Both the position numbers and the translations under genes were made by a program. From assembly GCF_040151475.1 (NCBI RefSeq), contig NZ_JBDKWG010000139.1, forward strand, positions 124,001-188,000: a stretch of 64,000 nt of DNA, written 5' to 3'. This DNA is from CAXBNB01 sp040151475. GTDB taxonomy: Bacteria > Bacteroidota > Bacteroidia > Cytophagales > Cyclobacteriaceae. Shown piece after piece: positions 8,744-16,687 of this stretch; the first letter of the stretch is position 1; each line of letters begins with the position of its first letter. Below the pieces are notes generated by a model. The model was not told the DNA's origin and ran no database searches. It saw only the letters and a list, made by a program, of their open reading frames with translations.

Positions 8744-9601
8744 ATGGGTTTTACTAAAGCACATATCTCTGTTCCATCCGATAGTTCATTCAGTATTCGT
8801 AGAACTGAAATGACTCCAAATACCTATAAAATTCATTCACATGAAAATTATGAATTGAACTACATCATATCCGGATGGGGTACACGCTTTATTGGAGACA
8901 ACATCCACAGTTTCTCCAGAGGAGATTTGGTTTTGATTGGTCCGGAACTTCCTCATTGTTGGGAAGTAAAAGGAGTGGCCTCCGGAAAAAAGCCTGAGTG
9001 TATCACCATTCACTTTCACGAAAATATAGATGGTGAGCAGTTTTTCCATTCACCAGAATTGCGACCCATTCTCAATTTGATGAGAGAGTCCAGGTCAGGG
9101 ATTCAGTTTTACGGTAAGGAAACAAAACAAGTGAGGGACATACTGCTCAAAATGTCTGATGCAAACAGGTTGAGAAAGTTAATTTTCTTATTGGAGATAT
9201 TTGAAATACTGGTAGGTACCAAGGATAGGAAAGGTTTGGTATTGGCAGGGTATTCCAAAGAAACAGATACTCCTGAAAAACAAAAACTACAAAAAGTGTA
9301 TGAATACATACTTTCTAATTTTTCTGAAAAAATAGAACTGGATGATATTGCCGAAAAAAATCACATGACCAATAGTGCTTTTTGTCGTTTTTTTAAAAGA
9401 AATACTGGTAAATCGTTATTCCACTATATCAAAGAAGTAAGGATAGGCTATGCATGTAAACTCTTACAAGATTCGGATTGGCCAATTTTTGATATCGCTT
9501 TTCAGTCCGGTTACAACAATATTGCACACTTCAACAATCAGTTTAAGGAGTTTTGTGACACCACTCCTAGTAACTACCGAAATAAGTTTAAAAACCTATA
9601 A
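8744..9601 (+). CDS. AraC family transcriptional regulator (cupin + HTH_18)
   Basis: A 285-residue regulator. The N-terminal cupin half holds the ligand pocket: HSHENYELNYIISGWGTRF, then GDLVLIGPELPHCW. The C-terminal AraC/XylS DNA-binding domain (about residues 190-283) has two helix-turn-helix units, DDIAEKNHMTNSAFCRFFKR and IFDIAFQSGYNNIAHFNNQF, ending in TPSNYR. It directly precedes, in the same orientation, the lyase-symporter-BNR operon beginning at 9717, and is the obvious candidate for its sugar-responsive control. It is a paralogue of the regulator at 57417: both carry GTRFIGDNI followed by a G-[DE]-[LM]-[VI]-L-[IL]-G...LPH-x-W segment. The effector is unknown. Confidence 0.92.
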   Translation: MGFTKAHISVPSDSSFSIRRTEMTPNTYKIHSHENYELNYIISGWGTRFIGDNIHSFSRGDLVLIGPELPHCWEVKGVASGKKPECITIHFHENIDGEQFFHSPELRPILNLMRESRSGIQFYGKETKQVRDILLKMSDANRLRKLIFLLEIFEILVGTKDRKGLVLAGYSKETDTPEKQKLQKVYEYILSNFSEKIELDDIAEKNHMTNSAFCRFFKRNTGKSLFHYIKEVRIGYACKLLQDSDWPIFDIAFQSGYNNIAHFNNQFKEFCDTTPSNYRNKFKNL

Positions 9602-9669
9602 TTGAACTAAATTCTTTCATTTGCTTATAAGTCAATATACAGTATTTTATGAGCAAGATATAGAAACTA

Positions 9670-9695
9670 TTGCGTGATTTCTTCTCGTATATTTG
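9670..9695 (+). promoter_or_regulatory. Candidate promoter of the lyase-symporter-BNR operon
   Basis: TATATTTG at 9688-9695 matches the -7 consensus TAnnTTTG exactly, with TTG at 9670-9672 about 15 bases upstream (slightly short of the usual 17-20). The start codon is 21 bases downstream of the -7 box. Confidence 0.5.
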
Positions 9696-9716
9696 CTGTA
9701 ATTAGACTATAAAATT

Positions 9717-10646
9717 ATGCCAACCAACCATTTTGAGATTTACCCGGTAATGTTAACTCCGTTTCTGGAAAGCAATGAAGTTGATGTAAATGCCCTTAGG
9801 GAACTTACCGAATATTACATAGCTACTGGTTCAACCGGATTGTTTACCAACTGTTTAACCGGGGAAATGTTTCAATTGACCGACGATGAAAGAATATTGG
9901 TCACAAAGACTGTTGTGGATCAGGTAGCAGGAAGACAAAACGTAGTGGCTTCCGGTACTTTTGGACTTGATCAGAACAGGAATATTGAATTCATAAAAAG
10001 AATTTATGATACCGGAATTTACGGAGTGATATTAAATACGAATCAACTTGCGACTCCTACGGAGAGTGAGGAGGTTGTAAAGAAAAATTTAACGAAAATT
10101 CTTGATGATACCGGCGATATTCCATTGGGAGTCTATGAGTGCCCTGTGCCTTACAAGCGCCTCTTGTCTCCTGAGTTATTGGGCTGGATGGGTGAAACAA
10201 AAAGATTTGTTTTTCTAAAAGATACTTGCTGCAACCTTGATCAGATAATATCCAAACTGGATGCAGTGAAAGGAACTCCACTTCAAATTTTTAATGCAAA
10301 TATTTCGACAGGACTTGGCTCGATAGAAGCAGGAGCAGCTGGTTTGGGTTCTACATCGTCTAACTTTTATCCCGAATTATTAAGTTACCTTTCTGTCAAC
10401 TTGCATGGTGATGCTCAGAAATTGAATAAGGTCAATACATTGATCACTATTTTTGATTCATTGATTCATGAGTGTTACCCTATGTCTGCGAAGTATTTTA
10501 TGCAATTGCGTGGAATGAAAATAAACTTAGACGGCCGTATTCCTTCCGGAAGCTTCACTTTCCAGGATTACGTAAAGTTTGATCAGCTATTTAAAGCTTT
10601 AGAAAATTTAGCCAATGAATTAGAAATTGACATCTATCGTTTTTGA
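9717..10646 (+). CDS. DHDPS/NAL family class I aldolase (lyase)
   Basis: A 309-residue TIM-barrel protein of the dihydrodipicolinate synthase/N-acetylneuraminate lyase family. The pyruvate Schiff-base lysine is in FVFLKDT (about residue 168), and the proton-relay tyrosine in GVYECPVPYKR (about 140). The substrate loop reads CLTGE instead of GSTGE or GTTGE, so the Ser/Thr that normally contacts the pyruvate carboxylate is replaced by Leu. The enzyme is therefore unlikely to be a standard NanA or DapA. It is first in an operon with an SSS symporter and a secreted BNR-repeat enzyme behind an AraC gene, so cleavage of a 2-keto sugar acid during carbohydrate catabolism is inferred. Confidence 0.88.
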   Translation: MPTNHFEIYPVMLTPFLESNEVDVNALRELTEYYIATGSTGLFTNCLTGEMFQLTDDERILVTKTVVDQVAGRQNVVASGTFGLDQNRNIEFIKRIYDTGIYGVILNTNQLATPTESEEVVKKNLTKILDDTGDIPLGVYECPVPYKRLLSPELLGWMGETKRFVFLKDTCCNLDQIISKLDAVKGTPLQIFNANISTGLGSIEAGAAGLGSTSSNFYPELLSYLSVNLHGDAQKLNKVNTLITIFDSLIHECYPMSAKYFMQLRGMKINLDGRIPSGSFTFQDYVKFDQLFKALENLANELEIDIYRF

Positions 10647-10692
10647 TAGACAGGATGCACAAATATTCACTGTTAACTAACCCCACTTAGAC

Positions 10693-12174
10693 ATGAATTT
10701 TATTGATTTAGCTGTTTTCCTATGTTATATGGTAGGAGTGCTTTTGGTTGGTGGATTATTTTATAAAAAAGACAAATCATCTGCAGAGTTTACTCTTGGC
10801 AATAGCAACATTCCGGGTTGGGTAGTTACCATGTCTATTTTTGCAACATTCGTGAGTAGTATTAGTTATTTGGCACTTCCGGGGATAGCCTTTCAGAGCA
10901 ACTGGAACTCTTTCGTGTTTAGTTTGTCACTGCCAATAGCTGCATTTGTAGCCATTAAGGTCTTTGTTCCGTTGTATCGCAAGGTCAACAGCCCTTCGGC
11001 ATATACTTATCTGGAACAGCGTTTTGGTTCATGGGCAAGAGTGTACGCTTCTACTATGTACCTTTTGACGCAACTAATGCGGATAGGTACTATTCTGTAT
11101 TTAATGGCTCTTACATTGAATGCCATATTTGGATGGGATATCGTTACGATTATCATTGTGACGGGAGTGGTAGTGATGGTTTATTCAGTATTGGGAGGAA
11201 TTCAGGCGGTAGTATGGACAGACGCTATTCAGGGGATAGTATTGATTGGCGGAGCAGTGATTTGCTTATTTTTCATATTGTTTGGAATGCCGGAAGGGCC
11301 TGGTCAGGTGTTTGACATTGCCATTGAAAATCAGAAATTCAGTTTAGGAAGTTTTGATTTGGACTTATCACAGCCAACTTTTTGGGTAGTGCTGGTGTAT
11401 GGCATTTTTATCAATCTTCAAAATTATGGAGTTGATCAGAATTATGTTCAACGCTATATGTTGTCCAGTACAGAAAGTGAAGCCAAGAAATCCGCTTTTT
11501 GGGGTGGGATGCTCTATTTGCCAGTCTCTATGATCTTTTTATTTATTGGTACGGCATTGTATGCTTATTTTCAGTCAGGAGCGGCAGTGCTACCGCCAGA
11601 ATTGCAAGACGTGACTAAAAGTGATCGTATTTTTCCTTACTTCATAGCCAATCACCTGCCCCCCGGAATCACAGGGTTATTGATTGCATCTATTTTTGCA
11701 GCAGGTATGAGTACCATCTCAACAAGCTACAACAGTGCGGCCACTGTTTTTCTTACTGATTATTATCAAAAATACTCTAAACAGGAAGTGACAGACAAAC
11801 AGAAGATGAAAGTGTTATATATGGCTTCATTGGTTATTAGCATTATTGGAATTGTGATCGGAATAGCCATGATTAATGTCAAAAGTGCGCTCGATATCTG
11901 GTGGAAACTGGCTTCTGTTTTTAGCGGAGGGATGCTTGGCCTCTTTTTGTTAGGTGCTTTTTCTAAACAAAAAAACGTAAAAGGAGCAATCATAGGAGTG
12001 ATTGTGGGAATACTGGTCATCGTTTGGCTGAGCCTTTCCAATATTTTCTTAGGGCCTGAGTCCATAGGAGGGCAATTTCATACCTACTTAACCATTGTAC
12101 TTGGAACATCAACTATCTTTTTGGTTGGTTTTGTAATTGGTATGATTGGAAAACAAGAAAATTATTCATCATAA
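10693..12174 (+). CDS. Sodium:solute symporter (SSS family)
   Basis: A 493-residue integral membrane protein with about 13 predicted helices, beginning MNFIDLAVFLCYMVGVLLVG. It has SSS hallmarks: FATFVSSISYLALPGIAF near the start, a GGIQAVVWTDAIQG segment around residue 170, NYGVDQNYVQRYM in mid-protein, and IASIFAAGMSTISTSYNSAA around residue 330 (the family signature). It probably imports a sugar or sugar acid with sodium across the inner membrane. It starts 46 bases after the lyase gene and overlaps the long reading frame of the following BNR gene, whose preferred start lies 10 bases after this stop, so the three are co-transcribed. Sialic-acid-like or uronate-like substrates are plausible but not shown. 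Confidence 0.93.
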   Translation: MNFIDLAVFLCYMVGVLLVGGLFYKKDKSSAEFTLGNSNIPGWVVTMSIFATFVSSISYLALPGIAFQSNWNSFVFSLSLPIAAFVAIKVFVPLYRKVNSPSAYTYLEQRFGSWARVYASTMYLLTQLMRIGTILYLMALTLNAIFGWDIVTIIIVTGVVVMVYSVLGGIQAVVWTDAIQGIVLIGGAVICLFFILFGMPEGPGQVFDIAIENQKFSLGSFDLDLSQPTFWVVLVYGIFINLQNYGVDQNYVQRYMLSSTESEAKKSAFWGGMLYLPVSMIFLFIGTALYAYFQSGAAVLPPELQDVTKSDRIFPYFIANHLPPGITGLLIASIFAAGMSTISTSYNSAATVFLTDYYQKYSKQEVTDKQKMKVLYMASLVISIIGIVIGIAMINVKSALDIWWKLASVFSGGMLGLFLLGAFSKQKNVKGAIIGVIVGILVIVWLSLSNIFLGPESIGGQFHTYLTIVLGTSTIFLVGFVIGMIGKQENYSS

Positions 12175-12184
12175 ATTATATGTC

Positions 12185-13288
12185 ATGCAGCAAATACTAA
12201 AGTGCCTTAATGTTGTCTTATTGGTTTTCGTCTATGGGTCGGCAGTGGCTCAGGATCAGTCAGTGCCTGCACTTGCGAAAGTAGGAGAGGGAGGACTTTT
12301 GAAAAGTGAATTGATTTATGCTCTTGAAGGCAGACAAACTCCGGAATGTCATGCTTCTACTATTGTGGAAATTGACGGTGGTTTAGCTGCTGCCTGGTTT
12401 GGTGGTACAGAGGAGAAAGACGATGATGTAGGTATTTGGGTGTCAAGAAACACCAATGGTAAGTGGTCAACTCCGGTAGAAGTAGCCAATGGCATTCAAA
12501 ACAAGAAATTGCGTTACCCATGTTGGAATCCGGTGCTTTTTCAGCCTAAACAGGGGCCGCTGATGTTGTTTTATAAAGTAGGTCCGGATCCGAGAACATG
12601 GTGGGGGATGCTGATTACTTCTAAAGACGGAGGAAAGACCTGGTCTAAACCTAAAAAGTTAGGAGAAAACCAGCATGGACATCTTTTAGGGCCAATAAAA
12701 AACAAGCCTGTACAGTTGGCAGATGGCACAATTGTATGTCCTACGAGTGTAGAATATTACGATGACAATAAAGAGCTTTTCTGGCGAGTGTATTTTGAGA
12801 TGTCAAAAGACAATGGGAAAACCTGGGAATCTACAGAATACATCAATGATGGTGTTGAGTTTGATGCCATTCAGCCGAGTGTTTTGTTTTACCCAAACAA
12901 CAAATTGCAAGTTTTGTGTAGAACCAGACAAAGTGTGGTTTCTCAAAGCTGGTCTGAAGATGGAGGCAAGACTTGGGGCGAAATGACTGCTACCAGTCTT
13001 CCAAATCCAAACTCAGGAACTGATGCCGTTACATTGAAGGACGGACGACAGCTTTTGATTTATAACCATACCATTAGAAAAGGAGGTTTTCCAAACGGGA
13101 GGGATATGATCAACTTGGCCATTTCTGAAGACGGCATTGACTGGAAGCCAGTGATGACCCTTGAAAGACAAAAAGGGGAATATTCCTACCCTGGAATCAT
13201 TCAAGGCAAGGACGGATTGGTGTACATCACGTACACTTACGACCGACAATCAGTGAAGCACGTGGTGGTTGATCCTGATAAGCTGTAA
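12185..13288 (+). CDS. Secreted BNR/Asp-box sialidase-fold enzyme
   Basis: The start at 12185 (MQQILKCLNVVLLVFVYGSA, then AQ) gives a proper signal peptide; an in-frame ATG at 12146 would overlap the symporter and place polar residues first. The 367-residue protein is a six-bladed beta-propeller of the BNR_2 type. Asp-box repeats include SKDGGKTWS, SKDNGKTWE and SEDGGKTWG. HASTIVEIDGG near the start and YSYPGIIQGKDGLVYITYTY at the end are typical of this sialidase-related family, which also contains lyases and rhamnosidases. Location is periplasmic or extracellular. It would release the sugar taken up by the adjacent symporter. True sialidase activity is uncertain. Confidence 0.85.
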   Translation: MQQILKCLNVVLLVFVYGSAVAQDQSVPALAKVGEGGLLKSELIYALEGRQTPECHASTIVEIDGGLAAAWFGGTEEKDDDVGIWVSRNTNGKWSTPVEVANGIQNKKLRYPCWNPVLFQPKQGPLMLFYKVGPDPRTWWGMLITSKDGGKTWSKPKKLGENQHGHLLGPIKNKPVQLADGTIVCPTSVEYYDDNKELFWRVYFEMSKDNGKTWESTEYINDGVEFDAIQPSVLFYPNNKLQVLCRTRQSVVSQSWSEDGGKTWGEMTATSLPNPNSGTDAVTLKDGRQLLIYNHTIRKGGFPNGRDMINLAISEDGIDWKPVMTLERQKGEYSYPGIIQGKDGLVYITYTYDRQSVKHVVVDPDKL

Positions 13289-13296
13289 AAATTTGT

Positions 13297-13330
13297 AAGA
13301 ATCACTAGTGTTTCGGCATTAGTGGTTCTT
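13297..13330 (+). terminator. Stem-loop after the BNR gene (probable terminator)
   Basis: AAGAATCACTAGTG pairs with CATTAGTGGTTCTT (14 bp, two G-U pairs) around the loop TTTCGG, beginning 9 bases after the stop codon. The T tract is weak. The cassette-like boundary motif ATGTTGTAGTGC follows at once. Confidence 0.6.
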
Positions 13331-13336
13331 ATAAGT

Positions 13337-13348
13337 ATGTTGTAGTGC
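13337..13348 (+). other. Cassette-boundary-like core site upstream of the 213-aa gene
   Basis: ATGTTGTAGTGC here is the perfect 12-base complement of GCACTACAACAT at 14001-14012, just after the gene it precedes. The surrounding TTATAAGTATGTTG resembles TTATACAGTG(G/A)(C/T)GTT before the next two genes (14178-14193, 14829-14843). It sits directly after the stem-loop of the BNR gene. Confidence 0.55.
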
Positions 13349-13357
13349 ATTTGTCAA

Positions 13358-13999
13358 ATGAGCAATCAAATTATACATAGAACATTCAAATCCCCAATTG
13401 GGCAAGTTAAATGTGGGCTGACCATTGATTCTACTAACATTGAAACAGTTGAAACTGAGGATTATGAAAATGGAAAGTCTGTAACCTTCGAAACAAGCGG
13501 ACATAAAATTGAATTGATTGAATTCAAAATCAGACAACCGCTAAACAATGGAGAGACCGTAGCGGATTCAAAAGGGTGGATTTGGAGAATAAATAAGATT
13601 CAGCACTCAGATGAAAAACTGCAACTAAGTTGTGTCTTAACTGACTATCAGGACAATGTAACTTTCGACATTGCAACAGGAGAACATTTAGATGCGATTG
13701 AAGCGAATAATGACGATTGGACTTTGCATATAGGGACAGAAGACGGAGAAATGCTGAATACCAGAGCAGACTCCAATGATTGGTTTCCTGCACGGCTGAA
13801 AAATAAGACTGATTTTTATCAATCAATAACAAGAATGGTGAAAGAAGGATTTGAAACGGAAATTCCTGACCTAAAAATTGGGAAAAAAATCCACATTCAA
13901 TATCTGACAGCTTACGACAAGCAAAATACGGAATCAGTTAATACATGGTTGGCAGTTGACGAATTCAAAGGTAAACTCGAAAAATGGATTGGAATATGA
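13358..13999 (+). CDS. Hypothetical protein in cassette-like unit
   Basis: A 213-residue soluble, acidic protein with no signal peptide or membrane segment (MSNQIIHRTFKSPIGQVKCG...). It is not recognised. The N-terminal half looks beta-rich (KWIWRINKIQ-like strands, KLQLSCVLTDYQDNVTFDIA), and the C-terminal 70 residues (FYQSITRMVKEGFETEIPDL, IHIQYLTAYD) look mixed alpha/beta. It is flanked by a 12-base inverted repeat (13337-13348 and 14001-14012) and followed by a 197 bp palindromic site, so it appears to be the single gene of a mobile cassette. The start ATG 13358 lies 10 bases after the upstream core motif. No function is claimed. Confidence 0.75.
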   Translation: MSNQIIHRTFKSPIGQVKCGLTIDSTNIETVETEDYENGKSVTFETSGHKIELIEFKIRQPLNNGETVADSKGWIWRINKIQHSDEKLQLSCVLTDYQDNVTFDIATGEHLDAIEANNDDWTLHIGTEDGEMLNTRADSNDWFPARLKNKTDFYQSITRMVKEGFETEIPDLKIGKKIHIQYLTAYDKQNTESVNTWLAVDEFKGKLEKWIGI

Positions 14000-14196
14000 C
14001 GCACTACAACATTCTGTATAAATCATGGCTGTTAGTAGGTTATTGTTGCTTCAGCTCTTTGTAGAAAGCCCGGCAATCCGCAGGATTGCCTTATTTGTGA
14101 AGATTAATTTAATAAGCCAATCCTGCGGATTGCCTCGGTAGTTAACGCAAATTTTTATACTTTTAATCAGCCACGAATTTATACAGTGGCGTTACC
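14000..14196 (+). other. attC-like palindromic recombination site 1
   Basis: A long structured site between two orphan genes. The outer arms CTGTATAAATCATGGCTG (14014-14031) and CAGCCACGAATTTATACAG (14168-14186) are inverted repeats with one bulge and one mismatch. The centre (14072-14134) is a 24-bp stem with one mismatch and a 15-base loop, and its first arm contains a smaller palindrome, GGCAATCC-GCA-GGATTGCC. The 5' end (GCACTACAACAT) pairs with the core upstream of the preceding gene. The 3' end GTTACC pairs with GGTAAC after the next gene. This is the geometry of integron attC sites, but the core GTTACC does not fit GTTRRRY and no integrase gene is in the window. Confidence 0.65.
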
Positions 14197-14219
14197 AGCA
14201 ATCACTTTCAAGTCTCAGA

Positions 14220-14660
14220 ATGATAACAACTGAAATAAAGTCGAAGAAAAGCTACCTGATTATCTATTTGATGCTAACTCTGGCGACTGTGGCCGGCTCA
14301 CTTTACTTTCTTTTTCTAACTGACAACTATCCTGATCAAACAACTAAAATTGCTGGAACTATAGCAGCAATCATTCTTCTCTACTTGGAGTGGATGATTC
14401 TTAACAAACTACGAGCGAACACAACCGAACTTTTGATCACGTCAGAGAAGATTGGTTTTTACGAACGGAAAAATTGGAAGGAAGTCTCATTTTCTTCTGT
14501 GAACTCCTTTAACTTCAAGAACTTCTACAACGGTTCCAAATGGGTCAGACATCTTATTCTCGAACTAACAACTGGCAAGCAGAAGGTTATCGAACTGAAC
14601 GGACTGGACACTAACGAAGCTGAACTCGAACGACTACTGAACGAAAAGAAAAGCTGGTAA
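14220..14660 (+). CDS. Small membrane protein with PH-like domain, cassette-borne
   Basis: 146 residues. Two membrane segments (about residues 13-33 and 40-58, YLIIYLMLTLATVAGSLYF and IAGTIAAIILLYLEWMIL) are followed by a soluble C-terminal domain, LLITSEKIGFYERKNWKEVS...LILELTTGKQKVIELNGL. That strand pattern resembles the membrane-associated PH-like domains of small bacterial proteins. The gene sits between two attC-like sites, with ATG 23 bases after GTTACC. No function is claimed. Compositional style differs little from neighbours. Confidence 0.7.
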   Translation: MITTEIKSKKSYLIIYLMLTLATVAGSLYFLFLTDNYPDQTTKIAGTIAAIILLYLEWMILNKLRANTTELLITSEKIGFYERKNWKEVSFSSVNSFNFKNFYNGSKWVRHLILELTTGKQKVIELNGLDTNEAELERLLNEKKSW

Positions 14661-14846
14661 CATGCTGTGATGAAATCATGCGTGGACAGTGCTAGGCCAA
14701 AGTTTTCTGCATTATGGAAGCTCCGCCAAATCTCCGAATCGACCTATTGATAATAGAAAAAGTAATCGATCACTTCGAAGAACTAGCTATTTTGTAAACG
14801 AAACACTATCTTCACCTTAACACACGACTTATACAGTGATGTTACC
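14656..14846 (+). other. attC-like site 2
   Basis: 191 bp between two orphan genes, close to the 197 bp of site 1. It begins GGTAACAT (14656-14663, overlapping the stop codon of the preceding gene) and ends with the exact complement ATGTTACC (14839-14846), preceded by CACGACTTATACAGTG, which is nearly the same as CACGAATTTATACAGTG in site 1. The next gene starts 21 bases after the core, as after site 1. The interior fold is weaker than in site 1. Confidence 0.55.
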
Positions 14847-14867
14847 CGTCAAACAACTTGTAGTAAA

Positions 14868-15545
14868 ATGAGCAAAACAAAACCAAATGATTTCTCCCAT
14901 CATCCACTAGTTCGACTTGAATTTATACAACGAACAAAAAGAATATATCCACTTACAGAAGAAGAAATTGATGAACTTGGAAAGATCAACCAGAATTTGT
15001 CTTGGTTTATGTGGCTAAACTCATTAATGATCGGAGCATTTATCTCATTTTTAGTTTCAGTAATTGATGGAAGTAATTCGAATTTTGTTTGGCTACTGCT
15101 AGGTGGATCTGGACTTGGAATTTTAGTCTTCTCAATATTGATAATCACCAATCGAAAACAATTTAAACGAACACTTAACTACGTTAAACCAGATGATGCG
15201 AACTATCTCAAAGTGAACATGCCATCTGAACTCAAGGAAGGAGAAATTAGATTTCAGCTAACTCCTGTTGATGACAAACCATCACAAGATCAAGAATTAG
15301 AAATTCCGGAAATTTACGTACTTAATGCCTTATATGGAACTGATCGAAAAACTATTGATGTACAATCTGTAACCCAACACTTGATAAACACAAAAGGCCA
15401 ATTTCAAGTTGGAAATAATCTAGTGAACGATGATGATCCAGACTATGGTAATCCTAAATTCCTTTGGTTAAGATATATAAAGAACAATAAAACTATTGAG
15501 CGAACTATCAAAGAAGACGAAAAGCTCATGATATCAGAGCTGTAA
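14868..15545 (+). CDS. Hypothetical two-TM membrane protein, cassette-borne
   Basis: 225 residues. A polar N-terminus (about 48 residues) is followed by two membrane helices (about 50-70 and 76-97, LMIGAFISFLVSVI and FVWLLLGGSGLGILVFSILI) and a hydrophilic C-terminal domain of about 125 residues. It is not recognised. It is preceded by attC-like site 2 with the same spacing as its upstream neighbour, so it is probably the third cassette gene. A matching inverse core after its stop codon was not found, so the right boundary is uncertain. No function is claimed. Confidence 0.7.
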   Translation: MSKTKPNDFSHHPLVRLEFIQRTKRIYPLTEEEIDELGKINQNLSWFMWLNSLMIGAFISFLVSVIDGSNSNFVWLLLGGSGLGILVFSILIITNRKQFKRTLNYVKPDDANYLKVNMPSELKEGEIRFQLTPVDDKPSQDQELEIPEIYVLNALYGTDRKTIDVQSVTQHLINTKGQFQVGNNLVNDDDPDYGNPKFLWLRYIKNNKTIERTIKEDEKLMISEL

Positions 15546-15859
15546 TAATCGGCAGATGACATGCTATCAGTAATATGTTAAAGAGTTTCTAGCTATTTTC
15601 AGAGCAACGGTATTGTGAATCTACCGCTATGGAAAGGCTGTGCTTTCTACTAAGTTCAGCCCACATGAGTTTTCTTTTTAAACGCAGTTTCTGATTCTTT
15701 GGAAGCATAGGCTGATTTTTTTCTAATCTGTACAATTTACAACTTGAGGAAATACACCTGATAGTTAAACATTGTTGATAACAAGCTCTAAAATCAGTCA
15801 ATCAATAAAAACGATAACTGAATTGATAATTTTGTATCTTTGATAAAAAGCCAAGCAAA
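15546..15859. other. Intergenic region without recognised gene
   Basis: This 314 bp gap separates the last cassette-like gene from the toxin-antitoxin pair. It shows no clear palindrome or attC-like site. TATCTTTG and TAATTTTG at about 15825-15841, just before the antitoxin ATG, fit the TAnnTTTG -7 pattern, but no good -33 box was found. Confidence 0.5.
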
Positions 15860-16096
15860 ATGAATTTAGAAGCTCGAAAAATAGAATTTATACAGGAATT
15901 CTTAAAACTTCAAAGTGAAGAAGCTGTTTCTCGTCTTGAAAAGATATTGAGAAAAGAAAAAAAATCATCAGATGAGCAAATAATTGAGCCAATGACTCAA
16001 GATGAGTTGAATAAACGAATTGATCAATCGGAATCTGACTTTCGAAACAATAAGTTTAAGACAAGTTTCGAGCTTTTGGAAAAAATTGAAGAATGA
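15860..16096 (+). CDS. Antitoxin of a ParE/RelE-type module
   Basis: A 78-residue acidic, mostly helical protein (MNLEARKIEFIQEFLKLQSE...). It has the size and charge of the small antitoxins found before ParE toxins in Bacteroidota, with a C-terminal region SDFRNNKFKTSFELLEKIEE likely to wrap the toxin. Its last four bases overlap the toxin start (ATGA), implying translational coupling. The DNA-binding part is too short to classify. The module is intact, unlike the two at 39.5-40.8 kb. Confidence 0.8.
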   Translation: MNLEARKIEFIQEFLKLQSEEAVSRLEKILRKEKKSSDEQIIEPMTQDELNKRIDQSESDFRNNKFKTSFELLEKIEE

Positions 16097-16410
16097 AACT
16101 GAAAGTTATTTGGTCTGAATTTGCCGAAACTCAACTTGACGAAATCTATGAATATTACAAAAAGAAAGCAAGTTTAAGGGTTGCGAAAAAAATTATGAAA
16201 GGAATTGTCAACGCACCAAACATATTGATAAAAACACCGCAAATTGGACAAGAAGAAGAGTTACTAAAGCAGAGGGAAACCGAATATAGATATTTAGTTT
16301 TCAAAAACTATAAACTGATATATTCTGTGGACACGGCAAATGGGCTTATAAAAATTGCTGATGTTTTTGATACTAGACAAAACCCACCAAAGCTGCAAAG
16401 AACAAAATAA
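16093..16410 (+). CDS. ParE/RelE family toxin
   Basis: A 105-residue basic protein of the ParE/RelE superfamily. It has the N-terminal strand and helix VIWSEFAETQLDEIYEYY, a central helix rich in Lys, and the typical C-terminal strands TEYRYLVFKNYKLIYSV and IKIADVFDTRQNP. Relatives poison gyrase (ParE) or cleave mRNA at the ribosome (RelE); the sequence does not decide which. It overlaps the antitoxin gene by four bases. Its position next to a cassette-like array fits the common association of toxin-antitoxin pairs with mobile gene arrays. A likely terminator follows at 16447-16481. Confidence 0.88.
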   Translation: MKLKVIWSEFAETQLDEIYEYYKKKASLRVAKKIMKGIVNAPNILIKTPQIGQEEELLKQRETEYRYLVFKNYKLIYSVDTANGLIKIADVFDTRQNPPKLQRTK

Positions 16411-16446
16411 GACATTTCAATCTCTATGGCTAAACAGAACTCAAAT

Positions 16447-16481
16447 AGGATTCTGATTTTAAACCAGAACCTTGTTTTTTT
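16447..16481 (+). terminator. Probable terminator after the toxin gene
   Basis: AGGATTCTG pairs with CAGAACCT (one bulged base) across a loop of about nine bases, followed by TTGTTTTTTT. It lies 37 bases after the toxin stop codon. The rest of the gap to 16687 shows nothing recognisable. Confidence 0.55.
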
Positions 16482-16687
16482 CAAAACTACACTTTCACCT
16501 CTCTACCCATAGAAGCAGGCTTGTAACATTACAAGTCCAACTAATTTTTTCTAATCAAGTTTTATCCTTATTTAGATATAAACCCGGCACTGGTAAAGTG
16601 TGATTATTCTATAAGCACTCCGTGATTTGGCAGATAATCTAACCCTTAAATCATTATATACTTGATTTTTTTTCATAAATCATTTGT

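Noticed and set aside
12146..12184. N-terminal extension of the BNR enzyme
   Set aside because: It would precede the signal peptide with polar residues and overlap the symporter stop.
14072..14134. tRNA-like or T-box structure
   Set aside because: The structure is a simple long hairpin without anticodon, D or T arms.
13358..14846. Canonical class of integron with IntI
   Set aside because: The cores do not match GTTRRRY and no integrase gene is present in the window; only attC-like geometry is claimed.
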